64,000 bases of DNA, from the NCBI RefSeq assembly GCF_011759375.1, contig NZ_JAARML010000007.1, forward strand, positions 62,001 through 126,000, in the 5' to 3' direction. Source of the stretch: Paraflavitalea devenefica (GTDB lineage: Bacteria > Bacteroidota > Bacteroidia > Chitinophagales > Chitinophagaceae). The position numbers were made by a program, and so were the translations under genes. Every line of letters starts with the position of its first letter. The first letter of the stretch is position 1. The notes below the pieces were generated by a model. That model worked only from the letters and a program-made list of their open reading frames with translations, was not told the DNA's origin and did no database searches. Below, in pieces: positions 1-8,329 of this stretch.

Positions 1-1106
1 CCGATGCAGTCACCTTCCTTGTCGTGTCTGCGCTGCCCGGCGATTATTCCCCCACGCAAGGTTCCCTCATCGGCGCACTCAGCCAGGCAGGCGTTTCAGT
101 ACAGCAGCTATCACAAAACAAAGCAGCCAACTATGAACCCAAAACGCCTTGCTGGATATCCAACACTGTTGGTACTCCCAGTCCCGGCATTCAATTTTCC
201 CGGATACTGTTGTTTGAACCGGCCAATCCATCCCAAACAGCCACAGGCCTGGTATGGAGCATCTTCCAGGCATTGAACTGTTTCCAGGGCAATACCAGCA
301 CCTCCGTCGCATTACCCATGATATGCACCGGCAGCGGCGGCGCTTCCTACCAGGCCATCATGCAGGCATTATTTTATGCAGCTACCTATGCCGGATCACT
401 GACGGCTTATCCCATGCCCACCATTAAACTGGTAGCCTACAACAGCAGTCAGTTAGCGCTTGTACAACCTACTTTCACCGCCCTGAAAGGTACCTACCAG
501 AACCTGGTCAATCTTAACCTGCCGGGCGGTTACCAGAGTTACGCCCCTTCGGCCTGGAATGCGGTACAGGGCATAAGCCTTCCTGCCGGACTTACCAAAC
601 GCCAGGCCTTTGCCGTAAGGATGTATACTACCAATTACTATTCCACGATCAACAGCGTCCTGCGCAATCCCACCGATCCCAGCTATGCTACCATGATGCC
701 TTTGTTCAGCGCCATTGATTCGGGATTGTTTAACATTGCCGCTTCACCGGGCATGACCTACCGGAGTGAGAGCAACATGTCGCCGCAAAGGATCGCACAA
801 TATGCGCCCGGGGCCTCCATCCTGCACCTCGCTTATACCAGCACGGCCAGACCGGCAGGAGGATGGTACAACGGGCCTTATAAATTTGACATCAATGGTA
901 TTACCTGCCGGGGCGTAAACTTTGTCTCCCAGTATCCTTCAGAAAATGAATACCTCTATCCCCGGAACATGATCGCCGTAGTGAACAACAGAAGTTGTAA
1001 TGGCAATAACAGCCAGTGTACCTTTACCATGACAGAAACACCGGTCAACTATTGTTCGGCCACGGTGGAAGAATTTATAGCCCGTACAAAAGCTGAAATC
1101 TTTTAA
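1..1106 (+). CDS. Macro-like/ADP-ribosyltransferase fusion protein, copy 1 (5' partial)
   Basis: The gene is cut by the window start; the frame is open from base 3 and aligns with residue 34 onward of the complete paralogue at 3358-4563. The N-terminal half resembles a divergent macro (ADP-ribose-binding) fold, with a conserved CTGSGG loop after a hydrophobic strand. The C-terminal half carries the R-S-E signature of arginine-type mono-ADP-ribosyltransferases: Arg in TYRSESN, the STS-like YTSTARP, and an ExE motif in PSENEYLYPRN. No signal peptide is expected, judging from the paralogue. It is followed after 11 bases by the DUF6508-like gene and then the phosphoesterase, so it probably heads an operon. 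Domain order is seen; the transferase activity is inferred from the motifs; whether it is a toxin, a defence effector or a regulator cannot be told from sequence. Confidence 0.75.
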   Translation, partial: DAVTFLVVSALPGDYSPTQGSLIGALSQAGVSVQQLSQNKAANYEPKTPCWISNTVGTPSPGIQFSRILLFEPANPSQTATGLVWSIFQALNCFQGNTSTSVALPMICTGSGGASYQAIMQALFYAATYAGSLTAYPMPTIKLVAYNSSQLALVQPTFTALKGTYQNLVNLNLPGGYQSYAPSAWNAVQGISLPAGLTKRQAFAVRMYTTNYYSTINSVLRNPTDPSYATMMPLFSAIDSGLFNIAASPGMTYRSESNMSPQRIAQYAPGASILHLAYTSTARPAGGWYNGPYKFDINGITCRGVNFVSQYPSENEYLYPRNMIAVVNNRSCNGNNSQCTFTMTETPVNYCSATVEEFIARTKAEIF

Positions 1107-1117
1107 ACACTCCTATC

Positions 1118-1507
1118 ATGACTATAAACGAATTTCCCAAAGAACATCTCGAAACGATCCTGTCTCAAGCTCACCGGATCACAAACATGACACCGAAAGA
1201 AGCCCTCTTTACTACCTCCGAGAATATACCCTCCCACCTGCAGTTGATCACCATAATGGATGTCACGGGCTTCGTGGAACCATTTGATCATACTGCCTGG
1301 AGCGAAGCACTGGGATGGGATAAGGTAATGTCGCCGGAGACGCTGGCAACAGCCGATTTTGAAACCTTGCGTAAACTCATCACCACCCATGTTCGCACCG
1401 ACAGGTTCGTACACGGGCATTGGGACAGCCTGCTTGCCAGCGGGTATATCGCAAAATTCCTGGCCCGTTTGCAGGCTTTATACAACAGCGCCTATCCACA
1501 ATCATAG
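1118..1507 (+). CDS. DUF6508-like small protein, copy 1
   Basis: A 129-residue soluble protein without signal peptide or membrane segment. The central part (LATADFETLRKLITTHVR) followed by TDRF, a G-rich turn and a C-terminal helix resembles the DUF6508 family, whose function is unknown. It lies 11 bases after the ADP-ribosyltransferase gene and 27 bases before the phosphoesterase gene. The same neighbour follows the second transferase copy at 4575-4964, so the pairing was kept through duplication. That constancy suggests a partner, immunity or antitoxin role, but this is inference only. Family assignment is by eye and moderately sure. Confidence 0.7.
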   Translation: MTINEFPKEHLETILSQAHRITNMTPKEALFTTSENIPSHLQLITIMDVTGFVEPFDHTAWSEALGWDKVMSPETLATADFETLRKLITTHVRTDRFVHGHWDSLLASGYIAKFLARLQALYNSAYPQS

Positions 1508-1534
1508 AACAGTAACAGTAAAAGCATAGTCATT

Positions 1535-2962
1535 ATGAAAGCTTATGTCAGGCAGTCTCTTTACCGCTTTGTGATCTTATTACTCTTGCTGGCAGTCGGC
1601 CGGTCCTCAGGGCTCAAAGCCCAGGGACCACCGGCTCCGGGTACCTTCCTCAGTGCATCCGACTTTCATTTCAATCCTTTTTTTGACCCCTCCCTCGTTG
1701 ATACGCTGGTGCGTACGGATTATACGGGCTGGGCAGGCATCTTTGAATCATCCGCTATCACTACGCCCAACAGCTACGGCAGTGATCCGAACTACCCTTT
1801 GGTCAAGTCCGCCCTCACGGCCATGCAGCAGCAAAATCCGCAACCGGCATTCATCATCATCTCAGGCGACTTTTTATGCCATGATTTCCAAAGCAACTTT
1901 GGCTATTATGCCCGCAAGTATCCCGATTCGCTCCAGTCATTCATTACAAAGACCATCAATTTCATGGCCTGGATGCTGGACCAATACTTCCCACAAACGA
2001 TCGTGTTGCCGGTATTGGGTAACAATGATTCTTATTGTGGTGATTATGAAGTGCAGCCCAACAGTCCCTTCCTCGCCATGTTTGCCCGGGCCTGGGTGCC
2101 TTTGCAGCGCAATAACGACGCAGTGGCCGACAGTAACTTTGTACAACAGTTTTCCATAGGCGGTTACTATACCTATCCTTTTAACCTGGGCATACCTGCC
2201 CAACTGGTTTTATTAAACACCGTTTTCTTTTCGGCCAAATACCGTAATAGTTGTGGCAATGCAACAGACAATCCTGCTGCTGATGAGATGAACTGGATAG
2301 ATTCACTGTTGCAACAAAGTAATATAGATCGGAGAGCAGCCTGGATGGTATACCATATTGCGCCCAGTATTGATGTATATGCCACGCTCAGGGGACACGG
2401 CAGTTGTTCTTCCAACATTACGCTCATGTGGGACCAGGGATACAACAGTCAATTCCTCAGCATGGTCACTAAGTATCCTTCTGTGGTCAGGGCGGCGTTC
2501 GCAGGGCATACACATATGGACGACTTTAAGGTCATCTACAACAAAGCCATACCGGTATCTTTCATTCACCTCACGCCTGCTGTCAGCCCCTTGTTTGCCA
2601 ACAATCCCGGCTTCCAGCAGCTCACCTATGATACCAGCACTTTACGCCTGTTGAATGCAGAAACCTTTTACCTGGGCCTGAACAAGGACACACTGGCATG
2701 GACACCGGAATACAACTTCCAGAAAACCTATGGTGTAAGAGGCATCAATGCAGCTTCGTTAAGTACGGTGAGAAGAGCCATAAAGGCGGATACCGCCGTC
2801 CGCAACAAATACATCAGGCTGTACAACGTGAGCAACCCCTCAGGGAATGGGGTCAATCAAACCAACTGGAAAGCTTATTGGTGCGGCACCGGCGCATTGA
2901 CAAAGCAGGACTTCTCTAAATGTTATTGTACGGTGGCACCAACGAAGCCGCTACAGAAATAA
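1535..2962 (+). CDS. Exported calcineurin-like metallophosphoesterase
   Basis: A 475-residue protein with a signal peptide (hydrophobic residues 11-22, likely cut near KAQ at 28-30). It has the ordered metal-binding motifs of calcineurin-like phosphoesterases: D43-x-H45, GD112, GNND at 162-165, H273 in VYHIAP, and GHTH with H324 and H326. Cysteine-rich stretches and overall layout recall acid sphingomyelinase-type enzymes, so a secreted phosphodiesterase is likely, but the substrate is unknown. It is the third gene of the first duplicated unit, and an exact terminator-like hairpin follows at 2983-3023. A 16-codon relic of a paralogue lies at 4991-5041. There is no T9SS sorting tail, so it is probably periplasmic or released by another route. 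Confidence 0.85.
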   Translation: MKAYVRQSLYRFVILLLLLAVGRSSGLKAQGPPAPGTFLSASDFHFNPFFDPSLVDTLVRTDYTGWAGIFESSAITTPNSYGSDPNYPLVKSALTAMQQQNPQPAFIIISGDFLCHDFQSNFGYYARKYPDSLQSFITKTINFMAWMLDQYFPQTIVLPVLGNNDSYCGDYEVQPNSPFLAMFARAWVPLQRNNDAVADSNFVQQFSIGGYYTYPFNLGIPAQLVLLNTVFFSAKYRNSCGNATDNPAADEMNWIDSLLQQSNIDRRAAWMVYHIAPSIDVYATLRGHGSCSSNITLMWDQGYNSQFLSMVTKYPSVVRAAFAGHTHMDDFKVIYNKAIPVSFIHLTPAVSPLFANNPGFQQLTYDTSTLRLLNAETFYLGLNKDTLAWTPEYNFQKTYGVRGINAASLSTVRRAIKADTAVRNKYIRLYNVSNPSGNGVNQTNWKAYWCGTGALTKQDFSKCYCTVAPTKPLQK

Positions 2963-2982
2963 CAGCACAATACAGAGGCATA

Positions 2983-3023
2983 GAAAAAGACTGCTGAAAC
3001 TGTCCGCTCATGCAGTCTTTTTC
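2983..3023. terminator. Perfect 12-bp stem terminator after the phosphoesterase
   Basis: GAAAAAGACTGC at 2983-2994 pairs perfectly with GCAGTCTTTTTC at 3012-3023 across a 17-base loop. The A tract on the left and T tract on the right make it a bidirectional intrinsic terminator. It closes the first three-gene unit. Confidence 0.85.
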
Positions 3024-3196
3024 TGCCACTTGTTATTATTGTTTAAGAAAAAAAGTATTTATACTTTTAAAAGCCTGCCAAAGATCAGGTGTTTATACCC
3101 GGCTATTGAATTCATTTGTTCCATAACTTCGATACATAAGCGTTTAAAGTACTACTACTTCGCCGATCTGAGCTACCGGCAAATCCTGAAAGCTAC

Positions 3197-3289
3197 CTAC
3201 CCTTCCTTACTGCCGGGCAATATGGGTTCCCCGCAGGCTTCTACCTCGTGCATATAAAATCCGCAAGATCAAATGGCCGTTTTCCATGA
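3197..3289 (+). pseudogene. Possible decayed T9SS sorting-domain tail
   Basis: In the 395-base gap between the two units, one frame ends in FPAGFYLVHIKS followed by 10 further residues and a TGA at 3287-3289. This looks like the last strand of a type A sorting domain (compare NPGMYFVHLVN in the M14 peptidase). No start codon or intact gene precedes it. The TGA lies inside the hairpin at 3275-3297. I read it as a relic of a deleted exported-protein gene. The rest of the gap (2963-3196 and 3298-3357) shows only the terminator and the upstream region of the next gene. Confidence 0.35.
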
Positions 3290-3297
3290 AAGCGGCC
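3275..3297. terminator. Hairpin upstream of unit 2
   Basis: GGCCG (3275-3279), a mismatch, TTTC (3281-3284), loop CAT, GAAA (3288-3291) and CGGCC (3293-3297) form a compact stem. It overlaps the stop codon of the putative sorting-domain relic and may have been that gene's terminator. Confidence 0.5.
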
Positions 3298-3357
3298 GGG
3301 CAGTCGTTTATATAAAAAAACAAGGATAAATCATTCATTCATCATTATACTTTACCT

Positions 3358-4563
3358 ATGGCATTGCAATTAATTGATTCGTTTACGATCGATAATGCGT
3401 CCGGCACCCCTACCCTGCAATTGTGTATGGGAGACATCACCAACATGTCGTCCGCCGATGCAGTCAACTTCCTTGTGGTATCTGCCTTACCCGGCGATTA
3501 TACCCCTACGCCCGGTTCGCTCATCGGCGCCCTAAGCCAGGCCGGCGTTTCAGTACAGCAGTTATCGCAGAACAAAGCGGCTACCTATGAACCCAAAATG
3601 CCATGTTGGATATCCGGCCCCGTTCCTACCAATCCAAGCATCCAGTTTTCCCGGATATTGTTATTTGAACCGGCCAGTCCCGCACAATCAGCCACGGGCC
3701 TGGTATGGACTATTTTCCAGGCATTGAATTGTTTCCAGGGCAATAATGTCAATACCACCGTCGCGTTGCCCATGGTATGCACCGGCAGTGGCGGCACCTC
3801 CTTCCAGGCCATCATGCAGGCATTATTTTATGCAGCTACCTATGCGGGTTCGCTGGCAGCTTATCCCATGCCGGTTATCAAACTGGTGGTTTACAATAGC
3901 AGCCAGCTCAGCCTGGTACAACCTGTTTTTTCCGCACTTAAGGGCACCTACCAGGGTCTCGTCGGCCTTAATTTGGAAAACAACTACCAGCTCTATGCCT
4001 CTCAGGCATGGACCGACGTACAAGGAATGAATCTTCCTGCCGGGCTTTCCAAACGCCAGGCGTTTGCCCTGCGGGTATATACCACCAATTATTATAAGAC
4101 CATTAACGAGGTCCTGCGCCGTCCTACCGACCCCAACTATGCCCCTATGATGCCTTTGTTCAGCGCCATTGATTCGGGATTGTCCAACCTTCCGGCAGCT
4201 CCCGAAGGACCAACCTGGCGGGGCGAGGACAATATGACGCGGGAAAGAATTGATCAATATTCAGAGGGCGCCTATATCAAATTACTCGCCTATACCAGTT
4301 CGCAAAGGCCGCCAGGCTCATGGTACAACGGGAAAAACTATCAATTTACTATTATTGGGCTTACCCTCCGGAACGTAATTTTTGTTTCGGAATCCCCCTC
4401 GGAAAATGAATACCTCTTTCCCCGGAATATAATTATAGCTGTAAACAACAAGTACTGTCCTGACAGCACTGCGTGCACCTTTGCGATAACAGAAACGTAT
4501 GTTAATAATTGTTCGGCCACGATAGAAGACGCTGTACCTGCTGCAACAACAGAAATCTTTTAA
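3358..4563 (+). CDS. Macro-like/ADP-ribosyltransferase fusion protein, copy 2 (complete)
   Basis: A 401-residue cytosolic protein. Residues about 15-200 look like a divergent macro domain: strand plus MGDIT (24-28), a glycine/proline loop near 46-57 in place of the usual VNAAN...GGG, and ALPMVCTGSGG at 136-146 followed by a helix and a hydrophobic strand (173-180). The usual catalytic Asn and triple Gly of active macro hydrolases are not evident. Residues about 230-390 carry the ADP-ribosyltransferase core: R288 in TWRGED, YTSS at 312-315, and the ExE pair E349-x-E351 in SENEYLFPRN, typical of arginine-directed enzymes. Most positions match copy 1, marking a recent duplication. The DUF6508-like gene follows after 11 bases. 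Target and biological role are unknown; the architecture recalls the DarT/DarG writer-eraser pairing but in a single chain, which is inference. Confidence 0.8.
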   Translation: MALQLIDSFTIDNASGTPTLQLCMGDITNMSSADAVNFLVVSALPGDYTPTPGSLIGALSQAGVSVQQLSQNKAATYEPKMPCWISGPVPTNPSIQFSRILLFEPASPAQSATGLVWTIFQALNCFQGNNVNTTVALPMVCTGSGGTSFQAIMQALFYAATYAGSLAAYPMPVIKLVVYNSSQLSLVQPVFSALKGTYQGLVGLNLENNYQLYASQAWTDVQGMNLPAGLSKRQAFALRVYTTNYYKTINEVLRRPTDPNYAPMMPLFSAIDSGLSNLPAAPEGPTWRGEDNMTRERIDQYSEGAYIKLLAYTSSQRPPGSWYNGKNYQFTIIGLTLRNVIFVSESPSENEYLFPRNIIIAVNNKYCPDSTACTFAITETYVNNCSATIEDAVPAATTEIF

Positions 4564-4574
4564 ATGCTCCTATT

Positions 4575-4964
4575 ATGACTATCAACGAATTTCCCAAAGA
4601 ACACCTGGAGACCATCCTGTCGCAATATTACCGGATCGCGAATATGAAGCCGGAAGAGGCGGTCTTTGTTTCATCCGACAATATCCCTTCCCATCTGCAA
4701 TTGATCACTATTTTTGATATCACCGGCTTCTTCGAAGCATTTGATTACATTGCCTGGACCGAAACGCAGGGATGGGATAAAGTAATATCGCCAGACACGC
4801 TGGCAACAGCCGATTTTGACACCTTGCGCAAACTGATCAGCACGCATATACGCACCGACAGGTTCGTGGGCGGGCATTGGGACAAGCTGCTGACCAGCGG
4901 GTACATTGCAAAGTTTCTCGGGCGTTTGCAGGATCTGTACAACGAGGCATATCCACAGTCATAA
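4575..4964 (+). CDS. DUF6508-like small protein, copy 2
   Basis: A 129-residue paralogue of the protein at 1118-1507, same length and ending in the same AYPQS. The start at 4575 (MTINEFPKEH) is chosen because it matches copy 1 exactly; an upstream ATG at 4509 lies inside the preceding gene and would add residues absent from copy 1. It begins 11 bases after the transferase stop. The family resembles DUF6508, of unknown function. The pairing with the transferase in both units suggests that the two products work together. Confidence 0.7.
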   Translation: MTINEFPKEHLETILSQYYRIANMKPEEAVFVSSDNIPSHLQLITIFDITGFFEAFDYIAWTETQGWDKVISPDTLATADFDTLRKLISTHIRTDRFVGGHWDKLLTSGYIAKFLGRLQDLYNEAYPQS

Positions 4965-4990
4965 AATATTTACAGCAAAAACACCGTGGT

Positions 4991-5041
4991 ATGAAAGACC
5001 GTTTCAGGCAGCTCCATGGTAAGGTTGATTGCGTAGATTAA
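4991..5041 (+). pseudogene. Stub of a second phosphoesterase gene
   Basis: Starting 26 bases after the DUF6508-like copy 2, an ATG opens a 16-codon frame beginning MKDRFRQ, which matches MKAYVRQ, the start of the phosphoesterase at 1535. The spacer before it also resembles the spacer before 1535. After about ten codons the similarity stops and a TAA follows at 5039-5041. The stop codon of the oppositely oriented M14 peptidase lies only 19 bases further. This is the 5' end of a duplicated phosphoesterase removed by deletion. Confidence 0.65.
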
Positions 5042-5060
5042 ACTTCTCATTTGAATACTT

Positions 5061-7595
5061 TTACTGCTTAATGATCTTTTGAGTGGCTACGGTTTGGTAA
5101 CGGGTATTTACTAAATGAACAAAATACATTCCGGGATTTAAATATTGTGTATTGATCTTAATTTGCCCGGAACTTGTCTTGCTGACGGGTATATTTTGCA
5201 CAGCAAGAACACGTCCCTGCAAATCAGTAAGCTGCACGAAAGCTACCTCGCTTAAACCAGTGCTCATTTGGACGATCAATTCTTTGCTTACCGGGTTGGG
5301 ATAGAATGTGGCCTGCCGGTTTCCTGCCACTATTTCAGCACCTGAACCAAGTGATGTAAAGGCAGGTGGTGTAGTGGTTGATTTAATTATTTTCAGGTTG
5401 TCGATATAAAACCCATCGTCTACCTCAAAGGCAAAACCCGACCCGCTGGCATTTGACGAAAACACCAGCCTGAATCGCAAAGAAGCCTGGCCATTATAAG
5501 CGCTTAGGTCAAAAAACTCCCTGGTCCAATCCTGTTGTATACCGGTAAATGATGGCTGCCCGTTAATCGTGCTTCCATCTAAAGTGCCTGCCTCCTGTAC
5601 AGTTGTTTTACCACATACCGCAACCCAGGTACTACCATTGGTAGAAACCTGGAGCTGTAGTTTATCCCGGAAGTTTTCGGCCCTGTGGCGGATCCACAGG
5701 GAGAGGTAGGCAGCTGTTGCATCAGACAGATTCAACAGGATTTTGCTGGTAGCAGTCCTGGTAGAGCTGGAAGAATAGTTCCCGCCGGGCGATTCTGCGA
5801 GCGATTTAGATCCCTGGAATGCTGAAGCCGTAGTATAGTTCCAGCCTCCTGACACTGTCCAGTTAGTGGTAACGGAGGCCCCTTCCATGTTATCAAAAAA
5901 CAATTGAACCGGGTTATAGATCTTTGTCACGGTGTCATAATAAGTTTGACCGCCTGTTTCTATTTTCCAGGCAAACTTTACAACTTTCCCATTTGCCAAA
6001 GCGGGTGGCAATGTATAACTAACGCTGCCATTAAACACATCATTATAATTCACAAGGCTGGTGGTAACCGGCGAGCCGGCACTTAGCAAATTCTGTATAG
6101 GAATTAAAGTAATGGTTACCGAATCGTTTTGCAAACCTACTCTACGCAAAGAGAAATCCATTGTGCCGCTAAGGGAAGTGACGGCAATATCAGTTACATC
6201 CTGGAGGTCAATGTATGAACCGGCAACAAAGGCTAATTGAAGGTTTTGATACGTCATGCCTTTACAGAGATTTACAATTTGACCTGCAGGAGCCCAAAAA
6301 CTACCAAAACTGCCTCCTGTTCCTCCGCCGGCCCCTCCTTCACCTGTAAGACCGTATGCTTTTACCTTGCTGCCTGTGCCTATATCTCCCAGCAGCATCC
6401 AATCTTTAAATCCACCGGCAACTTCATACCCCACTGATTGAAAACTATTACCTGCTCTCATACCATTGTATTTACCCATCAGCGCTGAAGTCTTATTATA
6501 AAAAATGGAATCCAGCGTATTCGTCCCTAATGTACTGGAAAAATTATGCAAACTGGAACGGCCAAAAGGTAAAGAATAGTAAGGTCCAAAGCAATGTTGA
6601 TCAATGGCAGCTATGAATTGATGGGATGTGACAAAGGTCCTCAACGCCTGGGTTTCGGGCTCCGAAAAAGCGTTGCTTCCGTAATAAGTGTCGGAAGAAG
6701 GGGTACCAGAACCACAGGAGGAAGGGGAACCCTGTATGGGCGCGCTGCAATTGCCCCAGTCTACACCCCAGTTCCTGTTTAAATCAACGCCAAAGGTTGA
6801 TCCCGTAATCAGTCGCCTGTTTTTCCTCCATCCGCCACCACCATTTGGATTAGTGCTGCGGTTATATTCCCATCCGTCGGGGTTTGAACAGGGAATAATA
6901 AAGAACTCCCTGTTATTTACCAGGTCTGTTATTCTTTGATCAGTGCTATAATTTTCACAGAGATATTGCATTAAGAATATCATGCTGCTTCCTCCGATAG
7001 CTTCTCTTGCATGTTGCAGGCCTAAATATAAAAGCTCCGGCTCGTTGGTTTCATCCGTAGTAACATTGTCTGATATTTTCACGGCCCAGATCGTTCGGCT
7101 TTCAGCGGTAATTCCCACAGATACTTTTTGCGCAAGGGCAGGATAAGCAGCTACAAGACTATCTATTGCAGTGACCATTTCGGCATAGCTATAATAGCCG
7201 CCAAAAGTAGGTTTCACCTCGAATGCAGCGGGAGCAGCAATAAAGGATGTAAGTGTTTTACAGCCTTGCTCAAGGGCTACCCGGCCGGAAGATGGATCAG
7301 TCCTTCCTGAATAATAGGCGGCATTTAACGAATCCAATTCCCTTCCAACGTTTTCGGTTAGCACCTGGTATTTTAAGCCAGATGCCTTTAGCTGACGCAC
7401 GGCCTGTTCGGTGATCTCTGAAATAAGATAGCCATCATCAATAACATAGTGATCGATCTCAAGTTTTGAAACAATATCACTGGCGCCGGCCCTGGAAGAA
7501 GATAAAGCTATTTTAACCCTTTGAAGCGAGTTTTGAGCAATCGCAACAGTAACGCCATAGATAAATAGCGCAATCAGAAGAATTGATTTTTTCAT
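5061..7595 (-). CDS. T9SS-sorted M14 zinc carboxypeptidase
   Basis: An 844-residue exported peptidase. A signal peptide covers residues 1-21 (cut near AIAQ). After a propeptide, the M14 domain spans about 130-460: zinc ligands H195 and E198 in QHARE, substrate-binding NPDGWEYNR near 238-246 and DLNRNWG at 271-277, third zinc ligand H334 in IDQHCFGPYY, and the general base E419 in GLTGEGG. A beta-rich region with a jelly-roll-like module follows (about 570-745). Residues 764-844 form a type A T9SS sorting domain (FYPNPVSKEL ... LNPGMYFVHLV), so it is exported across the outer membrane and probably cell-surface anchored. It would release C-terminal amino acids from extracellular peptides. It stands alone, converging on the duplicated locus. 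Confidence 0.93.
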   Translation of the reverse strand: MKKSILLIALFIYGVTVAIAQNSLQRVKIALSSSRAGASDIVSKLEIDHYVIDDGYLISEITEQAVRQLKASGLKYQVLTENVGRELDSLNAAYYSGRTDPSSGRVALEQGCKTLTSFIAAPAAFEVKPTFGGYYSYAEMVTAIDSLVAAYPALAQKVSVGITAESRTIWAVKISDNVTTDETNEPELLYLGLQHAREAIGGSSMIFLMQYLCENYSTDQRITDLVNNREFFIIPCSNPDGWEYNRSTNPNGGGGWRKNRRLITGSTFGVDLNRNWGVDWGNCSAPIQGSPSSCGSGTPSSDTYYGSNAFSEPETQALRTFVTSHQFIAAIDQHCFGPYYSLPFGRSSLHNFSSTLGTNTLDSIFYNKTSALMGKYNGMRAGNSFQSVGYEVAGGFKDWMLLGDIGTGSKVKAYGLTGEGGAGGGTGGSFGSFWAPAGQIVNLCKGMTYQNLQLAFVAGSYIDLQDVTDIAVTSLSGTMDFSLRRVGLQNDSVTITLIPIQNLLSAGSPVTTSLVNYNDVFNGSVSYTLPPALANGKVVKFAWKIETGGQTYYDTVTKIYNPVQLFFDNMEGASVTTNWTVSGGWNYTTASAFQGSKSLAESPGGNYSSSSTRTATSKILLNLSDATAAYLSLWIRHRAENFRDKLQLQVSTNGSTWVAVCGKTTVQEAGTLDGSTINGQPSFTGIQQDWTREFFDLSAYNGQASLRFRLVFSSNASGSGFAFEVDDGFYIDNLKIIKSTTTPPAFTSLGSGAEIVAGNRQATFYPNPVSKELIVQMSTGLSEVAFVQLTDLQGRVLAVQNIPVSKTSSGQIKINTQYLNPGMYFVHLVNTRYQTVATQKIIKQ

Positions 7596-7694
7596 AGCAG
7601 TGTTAGCTGGCTTATAAGGTTCAACAGTAACGAATCATCGATACAAAATACGTACTTTTAAACCAATAAACGCTACTTGAATAGGCACAACACA

Positions 7695-7741
7695 GAGCAG
7701 CTCCAAAATGCAGGCAAACCGGCTGCGCTTTGGAGCTGCTC
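7695..7741. terminator. 13-bp perfect hairpin after the YceI remnant
   Basis: GAGCAGCTCCAAA (7695-7707) pairs exactly with TTTGGAGCTGCTC (7729-7741). The loop holds a further GCAG/CTGC pair. It sits just downstream of the minus-strand YceI-like frame and upstream of the M14 gene, so it probably ended YceI transcription. Confidence 0.7.
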
Positions 7742-7748
7742 AGCATTG

Positions 7749-8204
7749 TTAACATTTCGGCATCTTCTTAAACGCCAGGCTCAGCGTAATGGGTAAGTCA
7801 TCGGAGATGATACCGTCTTTCAGGTCGGAGAAAACACTGCCCGAATGGTAATTGACGCCCCATTTCACCCGGTTGATCTTGAGAGAAGCACGGGCCCAGA
7901 ACTGATCGCCGATCTTTTCCAGTACGGCCGGGAAACTAATTTCGTGGCTGATCCCCTTTACCTCCAGCTTACCGGTTATCGTAAACTCATTCACGCCGAC
8001 ACCGGGCACGGACGACGTAAGGGTAAAATAGGCTTTGGGATACTTCTTTACCGAAAAGAAATCATCGTCCTTTAAATGATTATCCAGCATGCTCTTCTCA
8101 TCCTTAGCAGTTATGTCGGTACTGCTGATGCGGTTAATGTTACTTTCCTTTACCTGCAGTTCATAACCGGTGGCAACCGATGCCGCCGGTGCATTGTGTT
8201 TGAG
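7749..8204 (-). pseudogene. 5'-truncated YceI-family gene
   Basis: The frame encodes the second half of a YceI-like lipid-binding beta-barrel: ML-DNHLKDDDFFSVKKYP, then TLTS, TITGKLEVKGISHEISFP and a C-terminal strand. The first ATG (8090) would give only 113 residues, starting inside the barrel. Similarity continues upstream in frame (ELQVKESNINRISSTDI) with no start codon until a TAA at 8205-8207. About 60 residues, including the export signal normal for the family (about 170-190 residues), are missing. The missing part is not found in another frame; instead the leader of the divergent regulator gene at 8330 begins. I read this as a pseudogene cut by deletion. A short functional product from 8090 is less likely. 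Confidence 0.7.
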
Positions 8205-8329
8205 TTAGGATACAAACCTACTATGCCCCCTGCCCGGCACTGGTAAACCGGTAGTAAATTCTATGTAAACGACTGTAAAATCTGTGCAAATACGCTCCCT
8301 GCCCACAGGAATAAGCTATTTTTACATAT

